A model generated the notes under the pieces. It was not told the origin of the DNA. It made no database searches and saw only the letters and a list, made by a program, of their open reading frames with translations. Source: Phytopseudomonas flavescens (GTDB lineage Bacteria; Pseudomonadota; Gammaproteobacteria; Pseudomonadales; Pseudomonadaceae). Taken from it: a stretch of 64,000 nt of DNA. Position numbers and translations under genes: made by a program. The stretch is from contig NZ_FNDG01000010.1 of the NCBI RefSeq assembly GCF_900100535.1, positions 119,442-183,441 on the forward strand, read 5' to 3'. Shown one piece after another: positions 16,226 through 25,012 of this stretch (its first letter is position 1; every line of letters starts with the position of its first letter).

Positions 16226-17106
16226 ATGTCGATCATCACCTCTACCGCCCCGGCAAGCGCCAGCGTGGCGGCCGCTCGAATTGCCGGCAGTGGATCGGCG
16301 GCAAGCCAGCCCGCTGGCGACGAGGCCGAGAAGACCTCGCCGTCGGTCACCCTTACCCTCAGCGACTATGCCCGCAAGCGCATGAAAAGCATGCGTGAAG
16401 CCACGGCGAAGCTGCGTGCCATGCAGCGCAATCGTCAGGAGGCGCGCAAGGATGCCGCCCGCCAGCGCCTCGAAGACATCAAGCAACGTATCGAAATGCT
16501 CAAGCAACTGGTGGCCGCCCTTGGCCCGGAGGCGGCGAAAGGCATGTTGCGGCAGATCAAGCAGCTGGCCCAGGAGCTGGGCCAGGCCGCATCGGTACTC
16601 AAGGAAGGTTCCGGCGGCGGTGCTGCCAGCGTGAATGCAGGGGGGCCGGGATCTCGAGCGGCACTGCCGACGGCGCTCAGGCAACCGAAACGGCTAATGC
16701 GGTGGATGCGGCCAGCGAGGTGTCGCCGGACGTCGACGCCGATCCCCAGGCCGTACCGGCTTCCGCCACCGCTGGTGAACAAGAGCCTGCCGAGGATGGC
16801 GCCGCGCAGGACGAGGCCGATGGCGACGAGCAACCGCGAAGCGACCTGCAGCGTACTCGCAGCGAGCGGGACGACCAGCAGCGCCGCGCCGATGCCGAGG
16901 AGCTGAAAAAGGTGGCCCGCCAGCTCAAGCAACTGCTGGCCATGGTCAAGGCGCGGCTGCGCGCCGAACCGGACGCAGAGAGCAGGAAGTTGCTCGGCGA
17001 TATCGACGGGCAGCTGGCCGATGTGGAAAAGGCCGCCAGCGCTATGGACGCTGTTGGTGGTGCCATTGCGGTCGCGGTCGGTTCTACGCTATCGATCAGC
17101 GTCTGA
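16226..17106 (+). CDS. Coiled-coil protein of unknown function, interrupted by a -1 frameshift
   Basis: I do not recognise this protein. From the ATG at 16226 (AGGA upstream) the frame codes MSIITSTAPASASVAAARIAG, an Ala/Ser-rich start, then a Lys/Arg/Gln-rich coiled coil (about residues 45-130, MKSMREATAKLRAMQRNRQEARK). At the G6 run 16640-16645 the sensible frame moves by -1. The continuation (ISSGTADGAQATETANAVDAASE ...) is acidic, then a second coiled coil (DLQRTRSERDDQQRRADAEELKKVARQLKQLLAMV), and stops at 17106. Without the shift the upstream frame turns into Arg/Pro-rich text typical of an out-of-frame reading and ends at 16906. The rejoined product would be about 293 residues. The end overlaps the convergent monooxygenase gene by 11 bp. 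Confidence 0.65.
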
Positions 17107-18292
17107 GCGGGTTCGGTGCGGCATCGACCCGCTGCGCCAGTGGCGTGCGTTCGAGCCGCTCGAAGGTGCGGCGCAGCAGCCAGGCCGTGAGCGAGGCCGG
17201 CATCAGGCGCATGGCCCAGTTGCGCAGGTGCCAGGCGCGCCGGGTCAGTGGCGCGTACCAACCCGCCATGCGTGGCGCCAGCGCCTGCAAGTCATCGATA
17301 TCCGGACGCAAGGTGGCGTCGTAACGGGCCAATGCCGCGCAGTCGAAGCTCTTGCTCAGTTCATCGGCCAGCAGCCAGGCCCCGGTAAGGGCCATGCTGG
17401 CGCCGCGTCCCGAGGCCAGGGTCAGGCAGTGGGCGGCATCCCCGACCAGCACCAGGCGCCCGCAGTGCCATCGCGGCAGATGCACCTGCATCAGGTGGTC
17501 GAGGTAGAAGCCCCGGTCGTCCGGCAGAGGGGCGAGCAGGTCGAGCACCGCCGGGCCGGCCCGGGAGAACGTCTCGCGCAACACGGCCTTGCGTCGTTGC
17601 GCCGGGATGCGGCGGCTGTCCTGGCTATGCCATAGCCACAAGGTAGCCAGCAGCCCGGGGCGCATGCTGTAGCACTCGACCACATAGCCTGGCTCGGAAA
17701 ACGACAGGTGGCGTTCACCTCCGGCCGCCATGTCCCCTTCCACGACGAACGATGCGGCGTTATAGCCCAGAGAGCGCAGGCAGCTTTCGTCGTCGGCGAA
17801 GGCGCGTCGGCGCAGGTCGGAAAAGCAGCCCTCGGCACCCACCACGAAGGCGAAGCGTTGCTGGCTGCCATCATCGAAGCTCACCTCGACGCCTTCGCTG
17901 TCTTCCTCATAAGCCTGCAGGCAGAGGCCGAAACGTATCTCCACCTGGTCGTCGAGGGCATCGTGCAGCACCTGCACCAGGTCGTCGCGACACACGGGCA
18001 GCAGGTTGAGGTTGCGCAGGTGTCGGCTGTGGTCGACCAGCAGTACGTCACGGTTCTGGCTGTCACGGAACAGCGTGCGACCCAGATTGACGTTGCGCCC
18101 ACGCAGCCTGTCGACGATGCCCATGCGCTCGGCGATGCTGTAGCCAGTACCACCCAGGCTGAGAACGAAACCGTCATGACGCAACTGTGCAGCCTTCTCC
18201 ACGATGACCGGGGTGAAGCCGCGCTGTTTGAGCCACCAGGCTGTGGCCAGGCCGGCGATACCGGCGCCAAGAACGAGAATGGGAGCGCTCAT
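17096..18292 (-). CDS. FAD-dependent monooxygenase (PHBH-like), siderophore locus
   Basis: A 398-residue class-A flavoprotein. The FAD-binding GAGIAG is at residues 8-13 and the ribityl-binding block GRLVLVGDAAHCLTLASGRGASMAL at about 285-310. Such enzymes hydroxylate aromatic or related substrates, or oxidise, using NAD(P)H and oxygen. The gene overlaps the end of an RhtX-like MFS gene by four bases (ATGA) and shares an operon with a TonB receptor. I infer that it modifies an imported siderophore or iron chelate, or helps release iron; the substrate is not known. The start is the ATG giving MSAPILVLGAG, not the long upstream extension. Confidence 0.8.
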   Translation of the reverse strand: MSAPILVLGAGIAGLATAWWLKQRGFTPVIVEKAAQLRHDGFVLSLGGTGYSIAERMGIVDRLRGRNVNLGRTLFRDSQNRDVLLVDHSRHLRNLNLLPVCRDDLVQVLHDALDDQVEIRFGLCLQAYEEDSEGVEVSFDDGSQQRFAFVVGAEGCFSDLRRRAFADDESCLRSLGYNAASFVVEGDMAAGGERHLSFSEPGYVVECYSMRPGLLATLWLWHSQDSRRIPAQRRKAVLRETFSRAGPAVLDLLAPLPDDRGFYLDHLMQVHLPRWHCGRLVLVGDAAHCLTLASGRGASMALTGAWLLADELSKSFDCAALARYDATLRPDIDDLQALAPRMAGWYAPLTRRAWHLRNWAMRLMPASLTAWLLRRTFERLERTPLAQRVDAAPNPLRR

Positions 18293-19506
18293 GAACCAAG
18301 GGTTTCCTGTGCTGAGTGGGGGGTGGGGCGCGGCTGCTCGTCGAGCAGGCGATGGATGCCGATCAGTCCCGCCAGCAGCAAGGCGGCGGTAATCAGGAAG
18401 CGCCCGTCGAAGCCGACCCAGTGGGCCAGCCACGCGCCGCCCAGGCCGGCGAGCAGCCCGATCCAGGCATCGGTGCACTGCAGCAGGGTGACGTCGGTAC
18501 CCGGTTGCGCGGGATCGGCCCACTGCATCATGCGGCTGTAGAGCGCGACGAAGATCAGCCCGGTGGCCAGATTGGCCAGGCTGAAGGCGACCATCAACTG
18601 GGCGGCGCCGATCTGCGCCCAGCGTTCCCCGGCCAGTAGCCAGAGGCTCACGCCGAGCAGGACCAGCAGGCCGGCGCACCAGCCGTAGCGATTGCCGAAG
18701 CGCTGCAGCAGCGCCGGTGCCGCCAGGCTACCGAGCAGGCCCATGCCGATGCACCAGGCTTCCAGAGCACCGGTCTGGGTCAGGCTCAGGCCACGGTCTA
18801 TCCAGTAGGCGGACGCCATGCCCAGCATCAGCCGCGGTCCGCATTGCGCCAGCAGCACCAGCCCGGCACGCCGACGCATCACCGAACGCCAGGCATGGCG
18901 CAGGCTGGGTCTTGCCAGAGTCGCGCCAGCATTGACGCGGGGCAGGGGCAGGTTCAGCAGTGGCAACAGGCACAGGGCGAGCAGGCCGCCGAGCACCAGG
19001 GTAGCGGCGTGCCAGCCATGGCGATCGAGCAGGGGAGCGGCCAATAACCCGGCAAGCAGGTAGCCGAGGTAGCTGCCGCCGATCTGCAGCCGGTTGAGGG
19101 TCGGGTAGGCTTGCTCTGGCAAGGCCAGTACGGCGAGGCCGTCGCTGGCGATATCGCCACTGGCGGCGCACAGCGCCGCCAGCCCCAGCAGGCCGAGCGC
19201 CAGAGGCAACTGCTGCACCGGGTCGATGCTGGCCAGCGCGACGATGCAGGCCAGCAGGCTGCCGTAGCACAGCAGCAGGCAGGTACGCCGCTGCTCGCGG
19301 CACCAGAGGTCTACCTGCGGCGCCCACAGCAGCTTCAGTGCGTGGGGCAGAAACACCAGGGCCACCAGGCCGATGCTGTCCAGGCCGACGCCCTCGCGGC
19401 GCAGGTAGGCAGGCAACAGCTGCAGGCTGAAGCCACCGAGCAGCCCGAGGCTGGTGTACTGGCCGAGCAGCAGCATGTGGATGCGGCGAGAGGCTGACAG
19501 GGCCAT
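18289..19506 (-). CDS. MFS transporter, RhtX/FptX-like inner-membrane siderophore importer
   Basis: A 405-residue protein with about twelve membrane helices. The N-terminal MLLLGQYTSLGLLGGFSLQLLPAYLRREGVG, the FLPHALKLLWAPQVD segment and SGDIASDGLAVL resemble the RhtX/FptX/AmpG group. FptX and RhtX carry ferric siderophores (pyochelin, rhizobactin) across the inner membrane without an ABC system. The adjacent TonB receptor ends two bases before this start, and the monooxygenase start overlaps its stop, so the three are one operon. Transport of a siderophore is inferred from family and context. Confidence 0.75.
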   Translation of the reverse strand: MALSASRRIHMLLLGQYTSLGLLGGFSLQLLPAYLRREGVGLDSIGLVALVFLPHALKLLWAPQVDLWCREQRRTCLLLCYGSLLACIVALASIDPVQQLPLALGLLGLAALCAASGDIASDGLAVLALPEQAYPTLNRLQIGGSYLGYLLAGLLAAPLLDRHGWHAATLVLGGLLALCLLPLLNLPLPRVNAGATLARPSLRHAWRSVMRRRAGLVLLAQCGPRLMLGMASAYWIDRGLSLTQTGALEAWCIGMGLLGSLAAPALLQRFGNRYGWCAGLLVLLGVSLWLLAGERWAQIGAAQLMVAFSLANLATGLIFVALYSRMMQWADPAQPGTDVTLLQCTDAWIGLLAGLGGAWLAHWVGFDGRFLITAALLLAGLIGIHRLLDEQPRPTPHSAQETLGS

Positions 19507-19508
19507 GG

Positions 19509-21509
19509 TCAGAAACGCAGGCTCAGGTCGACACCCAGCTCACGCCCGGACCCGGCCTGGGCGAATGCGTCTGCGCCCGAGAGGTAGGCATAGCTGCGGT
19601 AGTCCTTGGCCGTCAGGTTGTTGCCGTACAGGGCCACTTGGTAACTCGCTGCCGGCTGCCAGGTCAGGCGCGCATCGAACAGGGTGTAGCCGCCCTGGGC
19701 CAACTGGTTGTCGGCGTCGAAGTAATGCTGGCCAACATACGATAGACCGACACTGGGGCGTAGCTCGCCGAGCAGGCCGTCCCAGCGCAGGCTGCGTTCC
19801 GCCGACAGGCGCAGGGTGCCGCGTGGCGCCAGAGCCAGGCGATTGCCCTGGCGGACGTCGGCATCCACCAGACGGCTGCGGTTGAGGGTGCCAGCCAGGT
19901 GCAGGCGGGTATCCTCGTCCGGTAGCCAGTCCAGCGACAGTTCGGCGCCTTCACTGCGGGCGTCGCCCATGTTCTGCAGGTTCTGAATGCCGACCATGCC
20001 GACGTATTGCTGCACGTCCTTGATGCGCATCCAGTACAGCGAGGCATTGGCGAACAGGCGACGCTCGAGCAGGCTGGCCTTGACCCCGGTTTCCAGGTTC
20101 AGCGAGCGCTCGGGGTCGTAGGCCACGGCGTCGGCAATGCTGCTGCCGATGCGGTTGAAACCACCGGGCTTGTAGCCCTCGCTGGCCAGTGCGTAAAGGC
20201 GCACGTCATCGCTTGCCTGGAAGCCCAGGACGATCTTCGGCGTGGTGGCGTTGAAGCGATCCTGCCCGCGGTAGGCGAAGCCCGGTACCATCAGGCCATC
20301 TTGCTGGACGAAGCGGGTGCTGGCCTCCTCGCGGCTGTGGCGGGCGCCCAGGGTCAGATCCCAGTGTTCGTCGATGTGCCAGGTGAACTCACCGAAAACG
20401 GCCTTCTCGGTGCTGTCGATACGGCTGTCGGCCAAGCCCAGCAAGGCGTCGTAGGGGCCGCCAGGTGCCGCGCGGCGTTGCGAGTGGGTCTTGCTGTCCT
20501 GCCAGTACAGGCCGAGGTTGGCGTCCCAGGTACGCTGTTCGCCCTGGGTGGTGAGGCGCAACTCCTGGCTGAGGGTGCGCTGGCGTTCCGGGTGGTAGAG
20601 GCCGAAATCACCGAGCAGGCGCTCGTGACGGTAGTTCTGCAGGGCGCTGGTGGAGGTGAGTTTCCAGGCATCGCCGAGTGACCAGTCGATGACCGCGCTG
20701 CCGGTTTCCACGCGGCGGGTGAAAGACGATTCGCGCCACCCGGGGTTGACCGCTCGGCTGGCGTAGCCGTGGAAGGGCAGGTAGCGCTCTTCGTGGGATG
20801 TCAGGCGATCACGGGCGTAGACCAGGCGGACACTCAGGTCATCATTGGGCAGCAGGGTGAGGCCAACGCGACCACCGCCGTTGTCGCCGTCACCGTGCTG
20901 CGGGCTGCCCTTGAGCTCGCCTTGCAGGTCATTGTGAAAGACGGCGGCCTCGGCGAGCAGGCGGTCTTCGAGCAGAGCGCCACTGACACTGGCGCTGACC
21001 TCGCGATCGAGGTTGCTGACGCGGCTACCCACCTTCAACTGCGCAGCGTTTTCCGGGCGGCGGGTGACGATGCTCAAGGCGCCGGCGTGGGCGTTGCGCC
21101 CGTACAGGGTGCCTTGAGGGCCTTTGAGCAATTCGATGCGTTCGATGTCGAGCAACTGCTGGTTGAAGGCGCCGAGCACATAGGGCACGCCATCGACGTA
21201 GAACGCCACCGGTGCGCTGTAGGCATCGGCGGACGAGATCCCGCGAAGGCTCAGATTGGGGAACAGGCTCAGGCCACTCTGGCTCAGGAACAGTTCGGGG
21301 AAGACCCGATTGAGTTCCTTGCTGTTGTCGATGTTGGCGCGTTGCAGGTCCTCGTGTTCGGCGACGGACAAGGCCATGTCGGTCTCCGCCAGGCTGGTCT
21401 CGCGTTTGCTCGCCGTGACTTGCAGGCCAGGCAGGTCGACGGCGGCGTGGGCCAGGGCCGGCAGACCGCTGGAGCATAGAATGGCAAAGCTCAAGGGCGT
21501 CAGACGCAT
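19509..21509 (-). CDS. TonB-dependent outer-membrane receptor
   Basis: A 666-residue receptor: signal peptide (MRLTPLSFAILCSSGLPALAHA), TonB-box-like DLPGLQVTASK, plug domain (about 30-150) with SLRGISSADAYSAPVAFYVDGVPY and the IERIELLKGPQGTLYGRNAHAGALSIVTRRP block, then a 22-strand barrel ending in a C-terminal Phe (DLSLRF). It belongs to the short plug-only class without the N-terminal signalling domain, so it should not talk to an ECF sigma factor; regulation is more likely via the divergent AraC gene. The ligand is unknown; the neighbours point to a siderophore. Confidence 0.9.
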   Translation of the reverse strand: MRLTPLSFAILCSSGLPALAHAAVDLPGLQVTASKRETSLAETDMALSVAEHEDLQRANIDNSKELNRVFPELFLSQSGLSLFPNLSLRGISSADAYSAPVAFYVDGVPYVLGAFNQQLLDIERIELLKGPQGTLYGRNAHAGALSIVTRRPENAAQLKVGSRVSNLDREVSASVSGALLEDRLLAEAAVFHNDLQGELKGSPQHGDGDNGGGRVGLTLLPNDDLSVRLVYARDRLTSHEERYLPFHGYASRAVNPGWRESSFTRRVETGSAVIDWSLGDAWKLTSTSALQNYRHERLLGDFGLYHPERQRTLSQELRLTTQGEQRTWDANLGLYWQDSKTHSQRRAAPGGPYDALLGLADSRIDSTEKAVFGEFTWHIDEHWDLTLGARHSREEASTRFVQQDGLMVPGFAYRGQDRFNATTPKIVLGFQASDDVRLYALASEGYKPGGFNRIGSSIADAVAYDPERSLNLETGVKASLLERRLFANASLYWMRIKDVQQYVGMVGIQNLQNMGDARSEGAELSLDWLPDEDTRLHLAGTLNRSRLVDADVRQGNRLALAPRGTLRLSAERSLRWDGLLGELRPSVGLSYVGQHYFDADNQLAQGGYTLFDARLTWQPAASYQVALYGNNLTAKDYRSYAYLSGADAFAQAGSGRELGVDLSLRF

Positions 21510-21609
21510 GATGCAGGCATCTCCATGGATGAATGGCCGGCATGTTCCGCCGCCCGGCGGGAGGTTGCGCGTGCGATCGGGCGTAAATGCGCGTGATCGG
21601 CACTTTAAC

Positions 21610-21630
21610 TGATAAGTGTTCTCATTTATT
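21610..21630. promoter_or_regulatory. Fur-box-like dyad between the TonB receptor and AraC genes
   Basis: GATAAGTGTTCTCATTTAT forms an imperfect dyad ATAAgTG-N4-CAtTTAT and keeps the outer GATAA and central TCATT of the Fur consensus. It lies 26 bp before the AraC start and about 100 bp before the receptor start, so it could control both directions. Confidence 0.5.
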
Positions 21631-21655
21631 GTGATCGCCTTGTGGAGTGTCAGCC

Positions 21656-22564
21656 ATGGCCATCAATCACTATTACGCCGACCGCCCCCTGGACGACGTT
21701 TTCGCCAGCTTCGCTGACGAGGAGCTGGACGTGCGCCTGATCGAAATGGATGGCGAGCACGACCTGTACGTGCAGGCCGACAGTCAGCCTTCCCTGACCC
21801 TCGCCTACTACGAGCAGGGCGGTGGCTGGCGGCAGTTCGCCGACACCTCGGCCATGGATCTGCGCAACGACACCTGCTGCCTCTACCACGCCAGCGTCCC
21901 CGTACAGGGCGAAGGTCTGCTGCCGGCAGGCTCGCGGCTCCGCGGTGTGAACATCAGCTTCGCCCCGCAGATGCTGCAGCGCCTGAGGGTTGGGGAATGG
22001 TTGTTCGACAGTGCCGGCCCGTGGGAGCGGGCCTGCTCCAGTGACGGCCTGGCGCGGCTGGTGCAGTTTCCCGCGCCGCACGTGCTGCGTCGTATCGGTC
22101 TGGAGATGCTCGATTGCCGCCTGGAAGGCCTGGCGCGGGACATCCTGATGCGCGCCAAGGCGTTCGAGATGCTCGCTGAAATGCTCGGTTATCTGCAGGA
22201 GAACCTGCGCCCCCGCGTGCTCGGCGGGCGTGATCGGCTGCGTCTGGAACGTGCTCACCAACACCTGCGCGAAGCCCTCGAGCGGCCGTGGACGCTCGAG
22301 AGCCTGGCTGCCGAAGTGCAGTTGAACGTGCGCAAGCTCAAGGATGGTTTCCGCCAGTTGTACGGCAAGGGGGTGTATGCCGAACTGCAGGACCTGCGCA
22401 TGCAGCACGCGGCCCTGTGCCTGCTTCAGGGCCAGCGGGTCGGCGATGTGGCGATGGCGGTGGGCTACTCCAACCCCAGTCATTTCGCCAAGGTGTTTCG
22501 CCGCCACCACGGTCTGGCGCCGCGCGCTTATTCACGGCACGCGGGCGTTGCCTCAGCGTCCTGA
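21656..22564 (+). CDS. AraC-family regulator, PchR-like
   Basis: A 302-residue regulator with a non-conserved N-terminal ligand domain and C-terminal AraC helix-turn-helix pair (about 205-300; ALERPWTLESLAAEVQLNVRKLKDGFRQLYGKGVYAELQDLRM and VGDVAMAVGYSNPSHFAKVFRRHHGLAP). The FRQLYGKGVYAELQDLRM segment is typical of the PchR/YbtA group that activates siderophore receptor genes when the siderophore is bound. ATG at 21656 has GGAG at 21644-21647; an apparent upstream GTG lies inside that site. It is divergent from the TonB receptor operon and probably controls it. Confidence 0.8.
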   Translation: MAINHYYADRPLDDVFASFADEELDVRLIEMDGEHDLYVQADSQPSLTLAYYEQGGGWRQFADTSAMDLRNDTCCLYHASVPVQGEGLLPAGSRLRGVNISFAPQMLQRLRVGEWLFDSAGPWERACSSDGLARLVQFPAPHVLRRIGLEMLDCRLEGLARDILMRAKAFEMLAEMLGYLQENLRPRVLGGRDRLRLERAHQHLREALERPWTLESLAAEVQLNVRKLKDGFRQLYGKGVYAELQDLRMQHAALCLLQGQRVGDVAMAVGYSNPSHFAKVFRRHHGLAPRAYSRHAGVASAS

Positions 22565-22569
22565 GGCGG

Positions 22570-23520
22570 TCAGGCCAGGATCGAGGCAAGGGCTGCGCGG
22601 TCGATATTGGCGCCGCTGAGCACCACCGCCGCACGTTGGCCCCGATTGATTGCACATTCCTGGATCAGCGCCGCCAGCGCTGCCGCTCCAGCGCCTTCGG
22701 CGAGGTTGTGGGTGTCTTCGTGAAGGATGCGAATGGCCTGGCGGATCTCGCCGTCATCGACCCTGACGATACGCGCGGCACCGGCGCGGATGATCTCCAG
22801 CGCCTCGGGCTGCGGCATGCGGCAGGCCATGCCATCGGCGATGGTGTCGGCGCTGTCGGTACAGATGACCCGCCCGGCCGCGAAACTCTGCGCGTAGGCA
22901 TCGGCGGCACTGCTCACCACCCCGATCACTTCGGTGTCCAGGCCGAGCAGGTCGCGGGTGCGGATCACCCCGCAGATGCCCGAGCCGAGGCCAATGGGCA
23001 CATAGATGCGCTTGAGCGGTGGTGCGGCCTCGAACAGTTCCAGGGCATAGGTGGCGACACCGCGGATCAGGTCCGGGTGCAGCGACGGAACGAAGTGCAG
23101 GCCGCGCTGCGCAGCCAGTTCCGCAGCCCGGCCGCGGGCCTCGTCGAAGTCGCGACCGTATTCGATCACTTCGGCGCCCAGGGCAGCCATGGCCGCATTC
23201 TTCTCGCGCGCGTTGCCTTGCGGCACCACGATGCTGATCGGCAGGCCAGCCTTGCCGGCTGCCAGCGCCATGCTTTGTCCGTGGTTGCCCCGGGTGGCCG
23301 AGACCAGGCCGGCGGCGGTCGGTTCGCGGCGCAGCAGCGCATCCACATAGACCAGGCCGCCGCGCACCTTGAAGGCGCCTGTGGGGGTGTGGTTCTCGTG
23401 CTTGACCCATACCTCGCAACCCAGGCGTTCGGCCAGCAGCGGCCAGGCGAACTGCGGCGTCGCCGGAACGTTCGGGCGAATCAGGGTGGCGGCTTGGCGT
23501 AGCGCGGCAAGGTCGAACAT
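22570..23520 (-). CDS. PLP-dependent threonine/serine dehydratase-like enzyme
   Basis: A 316-residue fold-type II PLP enzyme. The Schiff-base Lys is in PTGAFKVRGG (about residue 50), the substrate-carboxylate loop in SATRGNHGQS and the phosphate-binding glycine loop in IGLGSGICG. The length corresponds to a catabolic threonine dehydratase without the ACT domain, so feedback control by isoleucine is not expected. Related enzymes act on threonine, serine, hydroxyaspartate or ectoine intermediates; the exact substrate is open. The gene is divergent from a MocR regulator, a pairing usually meaning direct control. Confidence 0.85.
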   Translation of the reverse strand: MFDLAALRQAATLIRPNVPATPQFAWPLLAERLGCEVWVKHENHTPTGAFKVRGGLVYVDALLRREPTAAGLVSATRGNHGQSMALAAGKAGLPISIVVPQGNAREKNAAMAALGAEVIEYGRDFDEARGRAAELAAQRGLHFVPSLHPDLIRGVATYALELFEAAPPLKRIYVPIGLGSGICGVIRTRDLLGLDTEVIGVVSSAADAYAQSFAAGRVICTDSADTIADGMACRMPQPEALEIIRAGAARIVRVDDGEIRQAIRILHEDTHNLAEGAGAAALAALIQECAINRGQRAAVVLSGANIDRAALASILA

Positions 23521-23564
23521 CTGGGGGCTCCCGGTTGGCTTTGACCCGATGCTACGGCCCTGTC

Positions 23565-23594
23565 ATTGTATGGGTAAATCTTTATATTGCATGG
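23565..23594. promoter_or_regulatory. Direct repeats upstream of the MocR gene
   Basis: ATTGTATGG (23565-23573) and ATTGCATGG (23586-23594) are direct repeats with a 21-bp period, two helical turns apart, between the dehydratase and MocR starts. MocR/GabR proteins are known to bind direct repeats near divergent promoters. Confidence 0.5.
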
Positions 23595-23600
23595 CAGACA

Positions 23601-24941
23601 ATGTGGTTACCTGATCTGCAAGGCAGCACGCTGCCCACTTATCTGGCCCTGGTCGAGGCGATTTCCAGCGCCATCGGCAAGGGTGAGCTCAAGCCCGGTG
23701 AGCGCCTGCCGCCGCAGCGCCGACTCGCCTGGACGCTGGGCATCAATCCGAGCACGGTGATGCAGGCCTATCGCGAAGCGGCGCGGCGTCACCTGGTGTC
23801 CGGCGAAGTCGGCCGTGGTACCTATGTCCTGGCCGATAGCCACGAAGCCAGCCTGTTTCACCTCAAGCAGCCCGGCCAGCCCGCGCAGGGCATCGATCTG
23901 TCGACCAACGTGCCGGTGCACGACGGCGACAGCGATGACCTGTCCCGCTCCGTGCAGCGCCTGATCGCCGAGCGCCGCATCGACGCGCTGCAGGCCTACG
24001 CGTCGGCCGAGCTGGAGATGCGTGGGCGGCTGGCGGGCAGCCTGTGGCTGCAGCAGCGCGGCCTGCACTATCCGCCGTCGCGGGTGCTGCTCTGCGCGGG
24101 TGCTCAGCAGGGCGTCAGCGCAGCGCTGCTGGCGCTCTGCGAGGCGGGCGATGCGGTGCTGGTCGAGGCCTTCACCGCGCCCGGTATCAAGGCCGCGGCG
24201 CGGCAGTTGCGGCTGCCCCTGCACGGCGTGGCGATGGATGAGCGTGGCATCCTCCCTCAGGATCTCGACCGGCAGGTGCGTGCTACCGGTGCGCGGGTGC
24301 TGGTGCTCACCCCCTGCCTGCAGAACCCCACGGGCAGCAGCATGGATGCCGAGCGACGCCAACGCATCGCCGAACTGGTGGAACGCCACGGCCTGTGGCT
24401 GATCGAGGATGACGTCTACGGCGCGCTGGGCAGCCAGGCACCGCTGGCCGCATCGCTGCCGGAACGCAGCCTGTTGGTCACCAGCCTGTCGAAAACCGTG
24501 GCCCCGGGCCTGCGCCTGGGCTTCGTGCTTGGGCCGCAGGCGCTGCTCAAGCGTATCGATCCGCAAGGGCACGCCACCGGTTGGGCGGTCTCGCCGTTGT
24601 GCCTGGCGCTGGCCTGCGCGTGGATCGAGGACGGCACCGCAGCGCGCAAGCTGGCCTGGCAACGTGACGAGCTGCTGCAGCGCTGGCGCCTCGCCGCGCG
24701 GGTGCTCGGCGCACGCATGCCCCAGGGCCGTGAGGTGGCGCCGCACCTGTGGCTGGCAGCGGCGGATGGCCGCGACCTGGCAGCCGAGTGCCGAAACGCC
24801 GGTGTCGCGGTGGTGCCCGCCGAGGTGTTCGCCGTTGGCCCGGCGGCGGCCAGCGCCATTCGCATCAGCCTGGCGGCCGCCCGCAGTCGCGTCGAACTCA
24901 AGCAGGCGCTGGAGCGCATCGTCGCTGTATGGCCGCAATGA
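23601..24941 (+). CDS. MocR/GabR-type regulator (GntR HTH + aminotransferase fold)
   Basis: A 446-residue chimeric regulator. Residues about 1-80 form a winged GntR helix-turn-helix (AISSAIGKGELKPGERLPPQRRLAWTLGINPSTVMQAYREAARRHLVSGEVGRGTYV); residues about 100-446 are a fold-type I aminotransferase domain with the PLP Lys in SLSKTVAPGLRLGFVLGP. Proteins of this group use PLP as effector sensor and rarely have enzyme activity. Start at the ATG 23601 before MWLPDLQG; the 22 residues upstream are in the intergenic operator region. The likely target is the divergent dehydratase gene and itself. Confidence 0.88.
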   Translation: MWLPDLQGSTLPTYLALVEAISSAIGKGELKPGERLPPQRRLAWTLGINPSTVMQAYREAARRHLVSGEVGRGTYVLADSHEASLFHLKQPGQPAQGIDLSTNVPVHDGDSDDLSRSVQRLIAERRIDALQAYASAELEMRGRLAGSLWLQQRGLHYPPSRVLLCAGAQQGVSAALLALCEAGDAVLVEAFTAPGIKAAARQLRLPLHGVAMDERGILPQDLDRQVRATGARVLVLTPCLQNPTGSSMDAERRQRIAELVERHGLWLIEDDVYGALGSQAPLAASLPERSLLVTSLSKTVAPGLRLGFVLGPQALLKRIDPQGHATGWAVSPLCLALACAWIEDGTAARKLAWQRDELLQRWRLAARVLGARMPQGREVAPHLWLAAADGRDLAAECRNAGVAVVPAEVFAVGPAAASAIRISLAAARSRVELKQALERIVAVWPQ

Positions 24942-25012
24942 TCGCTGCACTTGCACCCGGCCTGTAATGCGTGTCAGCTATGATCCATGATCCCCACGAT
25001 AAGGAACCGTGC

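Noticed and set aside
16640..16650. Programmed -1 ribosomal frameshift signal
   Set aside because: The G6 run does not form a canonical X XXY YYZ heptamer in the reading phase and no obvious stimulatory pseudoknot is seen, so mutation, sequencing error or slippage is preferred.
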